DNA of 64,000 nucleotides from Hymenobacter pini (GTDB lineage Bacteria > Bacteroidota > Bacteroidia > Cytophagales > Hymenobacteraceae), in the NCBI RefSeq assembly GCF_020421205.1, contig NZ_JAIZZH010000006.1, positions 62,001 through 126,000 of the forward strand, given 5' to 3'. The notes beneath the pieces were generated by a model. That model had not been told where the DNA came from. It made no database searches and was given only the letters and a program-made list of their open reading frames with translations. The translations under genes were made by a program, and so were the position numbers. Positions 8,283 to 17,127 of this stretch are shown one piece after another (position 1 is the stretch's first letter; every line of letters starts with the position of its first letter).

Positions 8283-8356
8283 CGGGGTGTAGCGCAGCCC
8301 GGTAGCGCGCTACGTTCGGGACGTAGAGGCCGTAGGTTCGAATCCTGCCACCCCGA
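8283..8356 (+). tRNA. tRNA-Pro (anticodon CGG)
   Basis: A 74-base cloverleaf nearly identical in its arms to the upstream tRNA. The acceptor CGGGGTG pairs perfectly with CACCCCG (8349-8355), and discriminator A is 8356. The anticodon stem CTACG/CGTAG encloses TTCGGGA, giving anticodon CGG at 8317-8319. No CCA is encoded. The pair probably arose by duplication followed by anticodon-arm divergence. Confidence 0.95.
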
Positions 8357-8374
8357 CTCTGGTATTCTCTCCCT

Positions 8375-8412
8375 AAAAAAGCCCGCTGAACTTTGGTTCG
8401 GCGGGCTTTTTT
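8375..8412 (+). terminator. intrinsic terminator after tRNA-Pro(CGG)
   Basis: AAAAAAGCCCGC (8375-8386) pairs with GCGGGCTTTTTT (8401-8412) across a short loop, with flanking A- and T-runs. It is a strong, potentially bidirectional terminator. Confidence 0.85.
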
Positions 8413-8496
8413 GTTTGTCTGCTATTCTTGGTGCGGTTTATGCTTTAAAAAGTTCCATTAACCAGTACTTTTTTATCGTCTTTTTTAATCCACTAT

Positions 8497-9195
8497 ATGC
8501 ATCGTTCATTTTTGCTGGCCACAGGGCTAAGCGTGCTAGCCTTGTCGGCAGCAGCACAGATTACCAAGGGTACTAAACTATTAGGTGGTAACGTAGGCTA
8601 CAATCGCACGACTTCTTCCACAACCACTCACGATCCGGCTATTCCACCAAGTCAGCAAAAATTAGAGACAAAGAGTCGTCAGTTTAACGTAGATCCTCAG
8701 GTAGGCCTGTTTATAGCAAATAATCTAGCCATTGGATTATCAATAGGCTATTACTCAGGCAAAAGCACGAACCCTTATTCACTTGCGCAGGTATCCGATC
8801 TGTATCTTCGGATTTCTCACAGCAACTCGCTTCAGGTGGCTCCTTATCTCCGCTACTACTATATGCCCATAGCTACTTTCGGCATTTTTGGGCAACTCAG
8901 TGCTTCTTACGGTAGAGGGAAATACACATCCGTCGTAAATACGCCGGAACCAATACACGAACGGTCTCGTCAGGAAAACATCTATATATCCGTTACTCCT
9001 ACCATGGTGTATTTTCCTATTGATAAAATAGGGTTAGAACTGTCCTGCGGTAGTATTGGGTACAGTCGTACCACTGGCAGATCTACTTCCTCTGAACCAC
9101 GATATTTCGGAAATGCAGGTACCTCATCTAGTTTTGGTGCAAGCTTCGGCTTTAACTACCTGAACCTGGGAGCTTCCTATTACCTTAGCCGTTAA
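8497..9195 (+). CDS. outer-membrane beta-barrel protein
   Basis: A 232-residue protein with a signal peptide (MHRSFLLATGLSVLALSAAAQ) followed by alternating polar and aromatic strands, e.g. LLGGNVGYNRTTS, LGLSIGYYSG-like and APYLRYYYMPI segments, and a final LGASYYLSR strand ending in R. This fits the small OmpW/PorT-like barrels of Bacteroidota. No precise role can be given. Base and codon use is clearly more AT-rich than in neighbouring genes, which may mean recent acquisition or relaxed selection. A bidirectional terminator follows at 9218-9253. Confidence 0.7.
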   Translation: MHRSFLLATGLSVLALSAAAQITKGTKLLGGNVGYNRTTSSTTTHDPAIPPSQQKLETKSRQFNVDPQVGLFIANNLAIGLSIGYYSGKSTNPYSLAQVSDLYLRISHSNSLQVAPYLRYYYMPIATFGIFGQLSASYGRGKYTSVVNTPEPIHERSRQENIYISVTPTMVYFPIDKIGLELSCGSIGYSRTTGRSTSSEPRYFGNAGTSSSFGASFGFNYLNLGASYYLSR

Positions 9196-9217
9196 CCAGC
9201 CACGTGACTGATATACA

Positions 9218-9253
9218 AAATGCCCGCTTGAATACCTGTTCAAGCGGGCATTT
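9218..9253. terminator. bidirectional terminator between convergent genes
   Basis: AAATGCCCGCTTGAA (9218-9232) pairs with TTCAAGCGGGCATTT (9239-9253) in a 15-bp perfect stem with a 6-base loop. It serves the convergent genes at 8497 and 9270. Confidence 0.85.
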
Positions 9254-9269
9254 GCTTTGTGGCAACTAG

Positions 9270-9791
9270 CTACTTCACCACAGCCAACACCTCCGGCTCG
9301 CCTTGCTCGGGGAAACGCTCCAGGTACACATGCTTGAGGGTGAGCTTCTGGGCCTCAGCGGTGTTTTTCACGCCGCTGTAGAGTTTATCGGGGGCGACCA
9401 GATAGCTGGCATTGATGCGGGCGTGCAGCACGTGCTGCCCGGCCGCGAAGGTGCGGTACTGATAGCCGGCAGGTAGGGACTGAGTAGTATCGGGCGTGAC
9501 GACGCCCACAAACTGGCTTACGGAGTCGCGGGAGCTTTCGGGACTGTTGTAGAAGATGTTGCCGAAGTCGCCGCGCAGCTTGCCGGCTTTGCGCAGGTTG
9601 TACACCTCCCGGGTCAGGTCGCCGAAAGCCTCGTCGCGAGCTAGGCCGGCGTAGTAGCGGCCCGCCACGTAATAGGGCTGGGCGGTGGTTTCGAGGGTAA
9701 CAACGGGAGCCGTAAAGCCTCCCATCCGCCAGTAGGCCACCGAAAAGCCGATGGTGAGTAGCAGGGCCAGGGCCAGGAAAATCTTATTCAT
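9270..9791 (-). CDS. membrane-anchored or secreted protein with possible GyrI-like effector fold
   Basis: A 173-residue protein from ATG 9789-9791, with an N-terminal hydrophobic segment (MNKIFLALALLLTIGFSVAYW). The remainder (VAGRYYAGLARDEAFGDLTREVYNLRK, then FGNIFYNSPES and FVGVVTPD) resembles the GyrI/SOUL small-molecule-binding fold, but this is a weak resemblance. It lies downstream of the ABC exporter gene at 9879, about 90 bases away on the same strand, so the two may be co-transcribed. Confidence 0.5.
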   Translation of the reverse strand: MNKIFLALALLLTIGFSVAYWRMGGFTAPVVTLETTAQPYYVAGRYYAGLARDEAFGDLTREVYNLRKAGKLRGDFGNIFYNSPESSRDSVSQFVGVVTPDTTQSLPAGYQYRTFAAGQHVLHARINASYLVAPDKLYSGVKNTAEAQKLTLKHVYLERFPEQGEPEVLAVVK

Positions 9792-9878
9792 TCTTTGCGG
9801 AAAGTAGGAGGCCGGATGGAATAGGCCGGTTTGGAGGTGCAAAGAAACACCAGAATGTCATCCCGAGTGGGGCACAAA

Positions 9879-11651
9879 CTACGACAGCACGTCCTTGTAC
9901 TGCATCTGGTAGAGCGTGGCGTAGAAGCCCTGATGACGCAGCAGTTGCTCGTGGGTGCCGGCCTCCTTGATTTCACCCCGGTCGAGCACGATGATCTGGT
10001 CGGCTTTCTGGATGGTACTCAGGCGGTGGGCAATGACAAGACTGGTGCGGCCCTGCATCAACTTCTCAATAGCCTGCTGAATCAGTTCCTCGGTTTCACT
10101 GTCCACCGAAGAGGTGGCCTCGTCCAGGATGATGATGCGGGGCTGGTACACCATGGCCCGCACGAAGCTGATGAGCTGGCGCTGACCCACGGAAAGCGTG
10201 GCTCCGCGCTCCATCACTTGGTAATCGAGGCCGCCGGGCAGGCGCTCGATAAAGCGGCGGGCCCCTACCAGGTCGGCGGCGGCCCAGATCTGCTCGTCGG
10301 TAATATCCTGCTTGCCCAGGGTGATGTTGTCCCGAATAGCCCCGGCGAACAGAAACACGTCCTGGAGCACCACCCCGATGTGGCGGCGCAGGTCCTTGAG
10401 GTCGTACTCGCGCAGGTCGTGGCCGTCGATGCGGATGGTACCCCGGTTGATTTCGTAAAAGCGGCTGAGCAGGTTGATGATGCTGGTTTTACCGGCCCCG
10501 GTAGCGCCCACGAAGGCAAACGTCTGGCCGGCCTTCACCGAGAAGTTTACGTCGCGCAGCACCCATTCCTCGTCGTTGTAGGCAAACCACACATGGTCGA
10601 AGTCTACGTCGCCGCGCAGGTCGGCGGGGGCGTAGGTACCGTTGTCGGCAATGAGCTCCTTACTATCCAGCAGCTTTAGCAGGCGTTCGGTGCTTACCAG
10701 GCCCAGCTGCAGGGTGTTGAACCGGTCGGCAATCTGACGGATGGGCCGGAAGAACAGGGCGTTGTACATGATGAAGGCAATGAGGGCACCCTTGGAGATG
10801 GTACCCTCAATCTGGCCCTGAGCGGCGTACCACACCAGCAGGCCCACGCCGGCGGCGGCCAGCACCTCGGCCACCGGGAAGTAGATGCTGTAGTAGAGCA
10901 CCGAGCGGATGTTGGCGCGGGTGTGCTCCTGGTTGATGGCCTTAAACTTGCGCAGCTCCCGCTCCTCGTTGTTGAAAATCTGCACCACGTTCATGCCCGT
11001 GAGGTGCTCCTGCACAAAGGAGTTGAGGTTGGCCACGGCCGTGCGCACCTCCTGAAACGACTTCTTCACCTTCTCCTTGAACACGTAGGTGCTGAACAGC
11101 AACGGCGGAATCACCGAGAGGCTGATGAGCGTCAGTCGCCAATCAATGTAGAACATGAACGACACGATGAACAGCAGCTGCAGAATGTCGCCAATCATGG
11201 CCGCCAGCCCCTCGCTGAATACGTCGGAGAGGGTTTCCACGTCGGAGATGTTGCGGGTTACGAGCTGGCCGATGGGCGTCTTGTCGAAGAACTTGAGGCG
11301 CAGGTCGAGGATATGCTTGTAGAGGTCCACCCGAATGTCGCGCACGATGTACTGGCCCAGCCAGCCCCCGAAGTACGTTTGCAGGTAGCTGACAATGGCG
11401 TGGGCTACCAGCAGCACCAGCAGCAGCCCGAACATGCGGTTAAGCCCCTGCCAGTCGCCCTGCTCAATGGTCACGTCCACCATCCGCTGAATCAGGAAGG
11501 GCCGCAGGGTGCCCAGCACGGCAGTGGCAATGGTGAGGAAAATCAGAAAGTAAAAGACGCGCTGATAAGGCCGCACATACACCATCAGCCGCCGCAGCAC
11601 CTGCCAGTCGAAGATATTGCCGCTTTTGGGGGCGGTAGTTGCTTGCTCCAT
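9879..11651 (-). CDS. ABC exporter half-transporter with canonical Walker B and variant signature
   Basis: A 590-residue exporter half. Residues about 20-310 form the membrane domain, with the coupling-helix region TPIGQLVTRNISDVETL. The nucleotide-binding domain has Walker A GATGAGKTS, Q-loop VLQDVFLFAG, signature LSVGQRQL (canonical LSGGQ altered) and Walker B IIILDEATSSVD with the catalytic glutamate. In heterodimeric exporters one half carries a variant signature with an intact Walker B and the other a normal signature with a degenerate Walker B. The second half at 4246-6030 matches that complementary pattern. Confidence 0.9.
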   Translation of the reverse strand: MEQATTAPKSGNIFDWQVLRRLMVYVRPYQRVFYFLIFLTIATAVLGTLRPFLIQRMVDVTIEQGDWQGLNRMFGLLLVLLVAHAIVSYLQTYFGGWLGQYIVRDIRVDLYKHILDLRLKFFDKTPIGQLVTRNISDVETLSDVFSEGLAAMIGDILQLLFIVSFMFYIDWRLTLISLSVIPPLLFSTYVFKEKVKKSFQEVRTAVANLNSFVQEHLTGMNVVQIFNNEERELRKFKAINQEHTRANIRSVLYYSIYFPVAEVLAAAGVGLLVWYAAQGQIEGTISKGALIAFIMYNALFFRPIRQIADRFNTLQLGLVSTERLLKLLDSKELIADNGTYAPADLRGDVDFDHVWFAYNDEEWVLRDVNFSVKAGQTFAFVGATGAGKTSIINLLSRFYEINRGTIRIDGHDLREYDLKDLRRHIGVVLQDVFLFAGAIRDNITLGKQDITDEQIWAAADLVGARRFIERLPGGLDYQVMERGATLSVGQRQLISFVRAMVYQPRIIILDEATSSVDSETEELIQQAIEKLMQGRTSLVIAHRLSTIQKADQIIVLDRGEIKEAGTHEQLLRHQGFYATLYQMQYKDVLS

Positions 11652-11774
11652 TTCGGTTGTTGGGTGGGAATGGTTAAAAGGTAACCGGCAGATGGGAGAA
11701 AAGTAGCACGCAGCTCCGCTTCGCTCGTGCGCGAAGCGAGTAGCAGGTGTGTGGTTCTCCCACGTGGGAACTCG

Positions 11775-11819
11775 CTTCGCCAGGTAGCGCGCAGCTCCGT
11801 TGCGCGCTACCTGGCGAAG
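11775..11819 (-). terminator. long perfect hairpin overlapping the truA stop codon
   Basis: CTTCGCCAGGTAGCGCGCA (11775-11793) is the exact reverse complement of 11801-11819: 19 bp with a 7-base loop. The right arm includes the last codons and stop codon of truA (stop at 11807-11809). A smaller CTTCGCTC/GAGCGAAG-like repeat lies at 11718-11740. There is no T-run, so its role may be mRNA 3'-end stabilisation. Confidence 0.7.
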
Positions 11820-12595
11820 TACGGCAAACCGGTGGGCAGCGCTGCATCACCCAGAATTTCAGTTGGGTATTCGACACGGCAGAGGAAGAGGCCATTGGCT
11901 AGGGCTGCTCCGCCGGCGTGCACGCGGTTGAGGCTGCGGAATACCTGTCCAAACTCCTGCGGGCTCATTTTGCCCCGGCCCACGCTCAGCAGCGTGCCCA
12001 CCACCAGCCGCACCATGCCCCGCACAAAACGGTTGGCCCGGATGCGGAATACCAGCCCGCCCGGCTCCGCGTGCCAGCCCGCCTCGAAACAGGTGCAGTT
12101 GTAGTGCTTCTCGGCCCCTTTCACTTTGGAAAACGTGGTGAAGTCGTGGGTACCAAGCAACATAGCCGCGGCCTCGTTCATAGCCGTTACATCCGGTATC
12201 CGGTCAAGGTAAAGGCTAAAGTTGGCAGCAAATGGGTCGGGGGTGAGGCGCACGTGGTACTCGTAGGTGCGGGCCTTGGCGCTGAAGCGGGCGTGGGCCT
12301 CGGGTGGCACCGGGTGCAGCACCTGGCAGCGGATACCGGCCGGCAGCGCCCGGTTGAGACGGTAGAGCAGCGTGGCTTCGTCGAGGCCCGGGGGCAGGTC
12401 GGCATCAAAGTGCGCTACCTGGTGGCTGGCGTGCACGCCCGAGTCGGTACGGCCGCTGCCCAGGCAGTACACCGGCTGCCGCAGCACCTGCGAGAGGCAG
12501 CGGTCCAGCTCCTGCTGCACGGTAATCACGCCCGGCTGAATCTGCCAACCATGAAACGCAGTGCCATCGTAGGCCAGGTGAAGAAAGTAGCGCAT
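11807..12595 (-). CDS. truA: tRNA pseudouridine(38-40) synthase TruA
   Basis: A 262-residue enzyme that isomerises uridines 38-40 in the anticodon stem-loop of tRNAs. ATG 12593-12595 gives the standard start MRYFLHLAYDGTAFHGWQIQ. The catalytic aspartate lies in the SGRTDSGVHA motif near residue 54. AKARTYEYHV and FVRGMVRLVVG are further TruA blocks. An upstream in-frame extension of 21 residues has no family support. The last codons form part of a 19-bp hairpin. Confidence 0.93.
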   Translation of the reverse strand: MRYFLHLAYDGTAFHGWQIQPGVITVQQELDRCLSQVLRQPVYCLGSGRTDSGVHASHQVAHFDADLPPGLDEATLLYRLNRALPAGIRCQVLHPVPPEAHARFSAKARTYEYHVRLTPDPFAANFSLYLDRIPDVTAMNEAAAMLLGTHDFTTFSKVKGAEKHYNCTCFEAGWHAEPGGLVFRIRANRFVRGMVRLVVGTLLSVGRGKMSPQEFGQVFRSLNRVHAGGAALANGLFLCRVEYPTEILGDAALPTGLPYFAR

Positions 12596-12626
12596 TATTA
12601 CGTTTGAAACGTCAAGATTCTTGTGC

Positions 12627-13001
12627 CTATTGGCACTTGTTGACAAGTAGAGTGTCACATGCTATAAATTCGTACCTGCTATTCCTCAATAAGTAAACAC
12701 CCCTAATTTTAGCATAGTTACTATCACATGCTCCTATAACTTTTACATAAAAAGAAGCGGTGTCTCCTTCATACATATCTGATTTACTATAAGAAAGCTC
12801 TTGACCTCTGTTCCCACCCAGACGCCTCATCAAAGCCGTGTTGTTCTCTATACCGTCACGGATAGAAAACAGAAAATCAGGTGCGGCAGAATACCCGTGG
12901 ACTAGTACTGCCGCTGTCACTGTTGCTATGATTACTACCATGACTACCACTAGAGTAGTATACAGTTTTCTTGCAACTGCTAGGTATTGCCAAAACCTCA
13001 T
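12627..13001 (-). CDS. low-GC single-pass membrane protein of unknown function
   Basis: A 124-residue protein starting MRFWQYLAVARKLYTTLVVV, with a strong membrane helix (LVVVMVVIIATVTAAVLVHG) and a polar C-terminal part containing two to three cysteines (VIGACDSNYAK, FIACDTLLVNKCQ). The start ATG at 12999-13001 overlaps the TGA of the upstream acetyltransferase gene (ATGA), suggesting translational coupling. The longer upstream frame would be antisense-free but lies inside the acetyltransferase gene, so it is rejected. Base composition is distinctly AT-rich compared with its neighbours. I do not recognise the family. Confidence 0.6.
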   Translation of the reverse strand: MRFWQYLAVARKLYTTLVVVMVVIIATVTAAVLVHGYSAAPDFLFSIRDGIENNTALMRRLGGNRGQELSYSKSDMYEGDTASFYVKVIGACDSNYAKIRGVYLLRNSRYEFIACDTLLVNKCQ

Positions 13002-13537
13002 ACCACCAGCGCGTACAGCAGCGAGTCCAGCAGCTGACCGTCTTTCACAATGCTGCGGCGCAGGCGGGCTTCCAGCTCGTAGCCGGCCTTTTCCAGCACC
13101 CGGCCCGAGGCGGGGTTGGTGGCGAAGATGGCCGCGTAGAGCCGGCACACATCGAAGTTGGCCAGCACGTAGGCACTGAGCGTACGCACGGCTTCCGTCA
13201 CGATGCCCCGTCCCCAGCAGGCCGGCGTGAGCCAGTACCCGATTTCGGCGGAGCGGCGGCGCACATCCGACTTAAAGTGCACCCCAATACCACCCACGGC
13301 TTCCCCATCTACCTCAATAGCCAGAAACAGGTCCCGGGAGCTATCCGCCACCAGACTTAGGAAAAACTCCGCGTCCTGGGGCGTGTAAGGATGCGGGAAG
13401 GTGTCGCGCAGGTTGCAGGAGATTCGCTTATCGTTGGCATGACGGGCCAGGGCGGCGGCATCAGAGAAACGCCAGGGCCGGAGCCGGGCTCCTGCTACCG
13501 GCAGGGCAAGTACAGGAGTCAGCAACGAATCGGCCAT
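12998..13537 (-). CDS. GNAT family N-acetyltransferase (RimJ/RimL-like)
   Basis: A 179-residue protein from ATG 13535-13537. ARLRPWRFSDAAALARHAND at the N-terminus, AEIGYWLTPACWGRGIVTEAV (the acetyl-CoA pyrophosphate loop region) and NPASGRVLEKAGYELEARLR are typical of RimJ/RimL-type acetyltransferases that use acetyl-CoA on protein N-termini or small amines. The substrate is unknown. Its stop codon overlaps the start of the membrane protein gene at 12627-13001. Confidence 0.82.
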   Translation of the reverse strand: MADSLLTPVLALPVAGARLRPWRFSDAAALARHANDKRISCNLRDTFPHPYTPQDAEFFLSLVADSSRDLFLAIEVDGEAVGGIGVHFKSDVRRRSAEIGYWLTPACWGRGIVTEAVRTLSAYVLANFDVCRLYAAIFATNPASGRVLEKAGYELEARLRRSIVKDGQLLDSLLYALVV

Positions 13538-13559
13538 TAGGTGAATGTGGGAAATGGGG

Positions 13560-13645
13560 TGACAATGCGGTGAATGTAAAAAATGGGGTGGGGTGACGTT
13601 GAGCATCCCACATTCTTCCCATTTTTCACATTCATCACATTGTCA
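13560..13645 (-). repeat. imperfect 28-bp inverted repeat between thiolase and acetyltransferase genes
   Basis: 13560-13587 pairs with 13618-13645 with three mismatches, and a partial extra copy of the left arm begins at 13541. It lies between two genes on the minus strand (thiolase upstream, acetyltransferase downstream). It is another example of the long intergenic palindromes seen through the window. Confidence 0.65.
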
Positions 13646-13647
13646 AC

Positions 13648-14847
<1,200 letters not shown>

Positions 14848-14938
14848 CGGGTTAAATGCGTTATTCCGGTCGTAGTTGGCTACTTTTGCCGGCCCCGCGG
14901 GGCGGTCATTTCCTAAGTAGAACTGTCAAAACACAAAG

Positions 14939-15418
14939 ATGATACAAAGAATCCAAAGCGTATTCCTGTTGTTGCTGGCCCTGGCCATGGTAAGCGTGCT
15001 GTTCCTACCTCTGTGGAGCAAATTCGACCCTGTAAGCAAGCAAACGGTGGTGCTCACGGCCACGCACCTGGGCTACCAGCACGCCGATGCGGGCATGTCG
15101 GTGCCGCCAGCTTCGCCCTGGCCGGTAGCAGCGCTGGCGGCGGCTTCGGCGGTAGTGGCGCTGCTGGAAATTTCTCAGTTCCGTAACCGCTTCAACCAGC
15201 TCAAGCTGGGTATGCTGAATATGCTGCTGATTACGGCCACCATTGGGGCGGCCTTCTACTACTCCGGCATTGGGGAGCAGATGCTCAACATTAAGATGCC
15301 CAGTGAGTTTGAGGCAGGTTTCTACATTGCCACGCTGGCCCTGCTGCTGAACCTGTTGGCCTCCCGCTTTATTCGCAAGGACGAAAAGCTGGTGCGCAGC
15401 ATGGACCGCCTCCGCTAA
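14939..15418 (+). CDS. DUF4293 family four-helix membrane protein
   Basis: A 159-residue protein starting MIQRIQSVFLLLLALAMVSV, the DUF4293 pattern, with four predicted membrane segments (residues about 8-27, 60-80, 93-112 and 125-147) and a basic cytoplasmic tail. The family is confined to Bacteroidota and has no known function. It is divergent from the thiolase gene. A strong terminator follows. Confidence 0.82.
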   Translation: MIQRIQSVFLLLLALAMVSVLFLPLWSKFDPVSKQTVVLTATHLGYQHADAGMSVPPASPWPVAALAAASAVVALLEISQFRNRFNQLKLGMLNMLLITATIGAAFYYSGIGEQMLNIKMPSEFEAGFYIATLALLLNLLASRFIRKDEKLVRSMDRLR

Positions 15419-15438
15419 CCGTTTTCACCCTATCCTCT

Positions 15439-15472
15439 AAGCTCCGGTTACTTGTAGCCGGAGCTTTTTTTT
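15439..15472 (+). terminator. intrinsic terminator after the DUF4293 gene
   Basis: AAGCTCCGG (15439-15447) pairs with CCGGAGCTT (15458-15466), followed by an eight-base T-run. Confidence 0.88.
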
Positions 15473-15667
15473 GTGTTTTTTATATATCCCGCTAACCTAT
15501 CGTCGGCTTGTGTTTATGGCATTCCCCGGCTTCCGTTAACTCCTCATTCTGCCTCGCAGCTATATAAAATAGCCAGAGCGCAACGCACTATCATAAAGTC
15601 ACCCTTAACAGGGCGCTTTTGCATTCATTATCAATTGCTTATTCACAATAACCTGAAAGCCGGGTTC

Positions 15668-15698
15668 TTTGATTTCATTTCACTTTACCCTATATTTC
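15668..15698 (+). promoter_or_regulatory. promoter for the DUF4382 lipoprotein gene
   Basis: TTTG at 15668-15671, a 19-base spacer, then TATATTTC at 15691-15698. This matches the Bacteroidota housekeeping promoter TTTG-N19-TAnnTTTG except at the last base. The predicted transcription start is about 35 bases before the ATG. The rest of 15473-15667 is AT-rich with no gene seen. Confidence 0.5.
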
Positions 15699-15740
15699 AC
15701 CGCCAAATCCATCTTTTCCATTCTTTTTCCCTACTTGCAC

Positions 15741-16307
15741 ATGAAATTATTTACCCTTTCCTTATCTACCTTCCTGCTGGGTGCGGCCCTGCTTTCCGGC
15801 TGCAGTGACACGCTCTCCGAAATTCAGCCCCGCAGCATACGCCAGGAAACTGATAGCAAAACGAAGGCCAGCGCTATTAGTGGCGTATTCATTGACCTGC
15901 AGCAGACCGAGGGGCAGTTTCAGCAAGGGTACAAGATGGTACTGGCCGGTGCAGGCGCCCGTAGCTACGACCTACTGAGTGCTACCAACGGCAAGATTAG
16001 CCTGACCCCAACCGCAAGCGGAACGCTGCAAAGCGTACGGTTAGTGCTGGGTGCTAACAGCAAAATCCGGTTGGCTGATGGCACTCTGCTGGACCTGGAT
16101 ACTCCCAGTGGTACCACATCGGGCCTGAAAATTCAGCTGGATGATACTCCGTTAGTAGCTGGTACTATGTATACCCTCACCGTCGACTTCTCGGTGGAGC
16201 GCGACATTGTGAGCCGGGGCAACGGTACGTATGGCCTTAAGCCGGTATTGCGCGGCACCCTGACACCGACACCCATTATTATTATCATTCCAACAATTCC
16301 CAGCTAG
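15741..16307 (+). CDS. DUF4382-like lipoprotein
   Basis: A 188-residue protein from ATG 15741. The signal peptide ends in lipobox LLSGC (MKLFTLSLSTFLLGAALLSGC), so it is probably anchored by lipid. The body resembles DUF4382: DLQQTEGQFQQGYKMVLAG, then IRLADGTLLDLDTPSG and GLKIQLDDTPLVAGTMYTLT, a predicted beta sandwich. The C-terminus ends in an odd low-complexity stretch, LTPTPIIIIIPTIPS. Function unknown. A hairpin terminator follows at 16343-16383. Confidence 0.7.
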   Translation: MKLFTLSLSTFLLGAALLSGCSDTLSEIQPRSIRQETDSKTKASAISGVFIDLQQTEGQFQQGYKMVLAGAGARSYDLLSATNGKISLTPTASGTLQSVRLVLGANSKIRLADGTLLDLDTPSGTTSGLKIQLDDTPLVAGTMYTLTVDFSVERDIVSRGNGTYGLKPVLRGTLTPTPIIIIIPTIPS

Positions 16308-16342
16308 GCCCGGCAGGTGTACTACCTTCCACCGCAGCCAAG

Positions 16343-16383
16343 AAACGTCCAACGAAGCAGCGTTGCTATTTCGTTGGACGTTT
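16343..16383. terminator. bidirectional terminator between convergent genes
   Basis: AAACGTCCAACGAA (16343-16356) pairs exactly with TTCGTTGGACGTTT (16370-16383) around a 13-base loop, between the convergent DUF4382 and thioredoxin-like genes. Confidence 0.82.
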
Positions 16384-16389
16384 ACCTTT

Positions 16390-17010
16390 TCAGGCTAACC
16401 CGCGCACAAGTTGCAGTAACTCCCGCTGGGTGCTCTGGGTTTTGTCTTTGGCGTACCAAGCGTGAATTTTCTCGGCGTATTCTTCATGAGTTGCGCCGGC
16501 GGCTTTCAGCTCCAGTAGCAGGCTCTGCGCTTCGGTGGGGCGGGGCCCCCAGCTGGTAACCTCCGTCAGGGTATCGGCGTGCAGGATGATGAGCTTGGGA
16601 ATGGAACGGCCGCCATTGGTGAGGTACCGGTCCATCAGGTCCAGGTTTTCGTCGCGCAGCAGGTAGCGGGGGCGTAGGCGGCCGTGGCTGGCCTGGGCTA
16701 TTTTCTCAAGCACTGGCACAATCTGGGCGGCGTCACCGCACCAACCTTCCGTCAGCACCACCCACTCGTAGGTGCGCGTGAGGCCATCCAGCGCTTCGCG
16801 CAACTCCGGCATAAGCTCGGCTTTCTTGTCCAGCCGCTCCATGCGCTGGATGTTGAGGCGGGCATATGCCGTCAGGTCGTCCGACTGGTTTTCACCAGTG
16901 GTTTTGCCCTCCGCCATCAACTTATCAATGAGTTGGCGGTAAGTGGCGTAGGAGTACGCCTGAGCCAGCCGCTCGGGGCTGATAACGGGGGGCTGCGCGG
17001 GAGGAGTCAT
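16390..17010 (-). CDS. thioredoxin-fold protein with WCGD motif
   Basis: A 206-residue cytoplasmic protein from ATG 17008-17010. VVLTEGWCGDAAQIVPVLEKIA occupies the thioredoxin active-site position, but the motif is W-C-G-D-A, so only one of the two redox cysteines is kept. GGRSIPKLIILHAD contains the cis-proline region of the thioredoxin fold. This kind is widespread in Bacteroidota and is annotated simply as thioredoxin family protein; disulfide oxidoreduction by the usual dithiol chemistry is not expected. Confidence 0.78.
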   Translation of the reverse strand: MTPPAQPPVISPERLAQAYSYATYRQLIDKLMAEGKTTGENQSDDLTAYARLNIQRMERLDKKAELMPELREALDGLTRTYEWVVLTEGWCGDAAQIVPVLEKIAQASHGRLRPRYLLRDENLDLMDRYLTNGGRSIPKLIILHADTLTEVTSWGPRPTEAQSLLLELKAAGATHEEYAEKIHAWYAKDKTQSTQRELLQLVRGLA

Positions 17011-17065
17011 GTTCAAGCAATGCTCAGAAACAGTGGGAAAGTAGATTAGTAGCTGTAACAAACGA

Positions 17066-17106
17066 AAAACCCTTCCGGTTGGCCGAAGCGCCACCGGAAG
17101 GGTTTT
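17066..17106 (-). terminator. terminator between the dinB-like and thioredoxin-like genes
   Basis: AAAACCCTTCCGGT (17066-17079) pairs exactly with ACCGGAAGGGTTTT (17093-17106). Read leftwards it is followed by T residues and so ends the DinB family transcript. Confidence 0.82.
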
Positions 17107-17127
17107 ATCAATTGCTCCGTACGCGTC

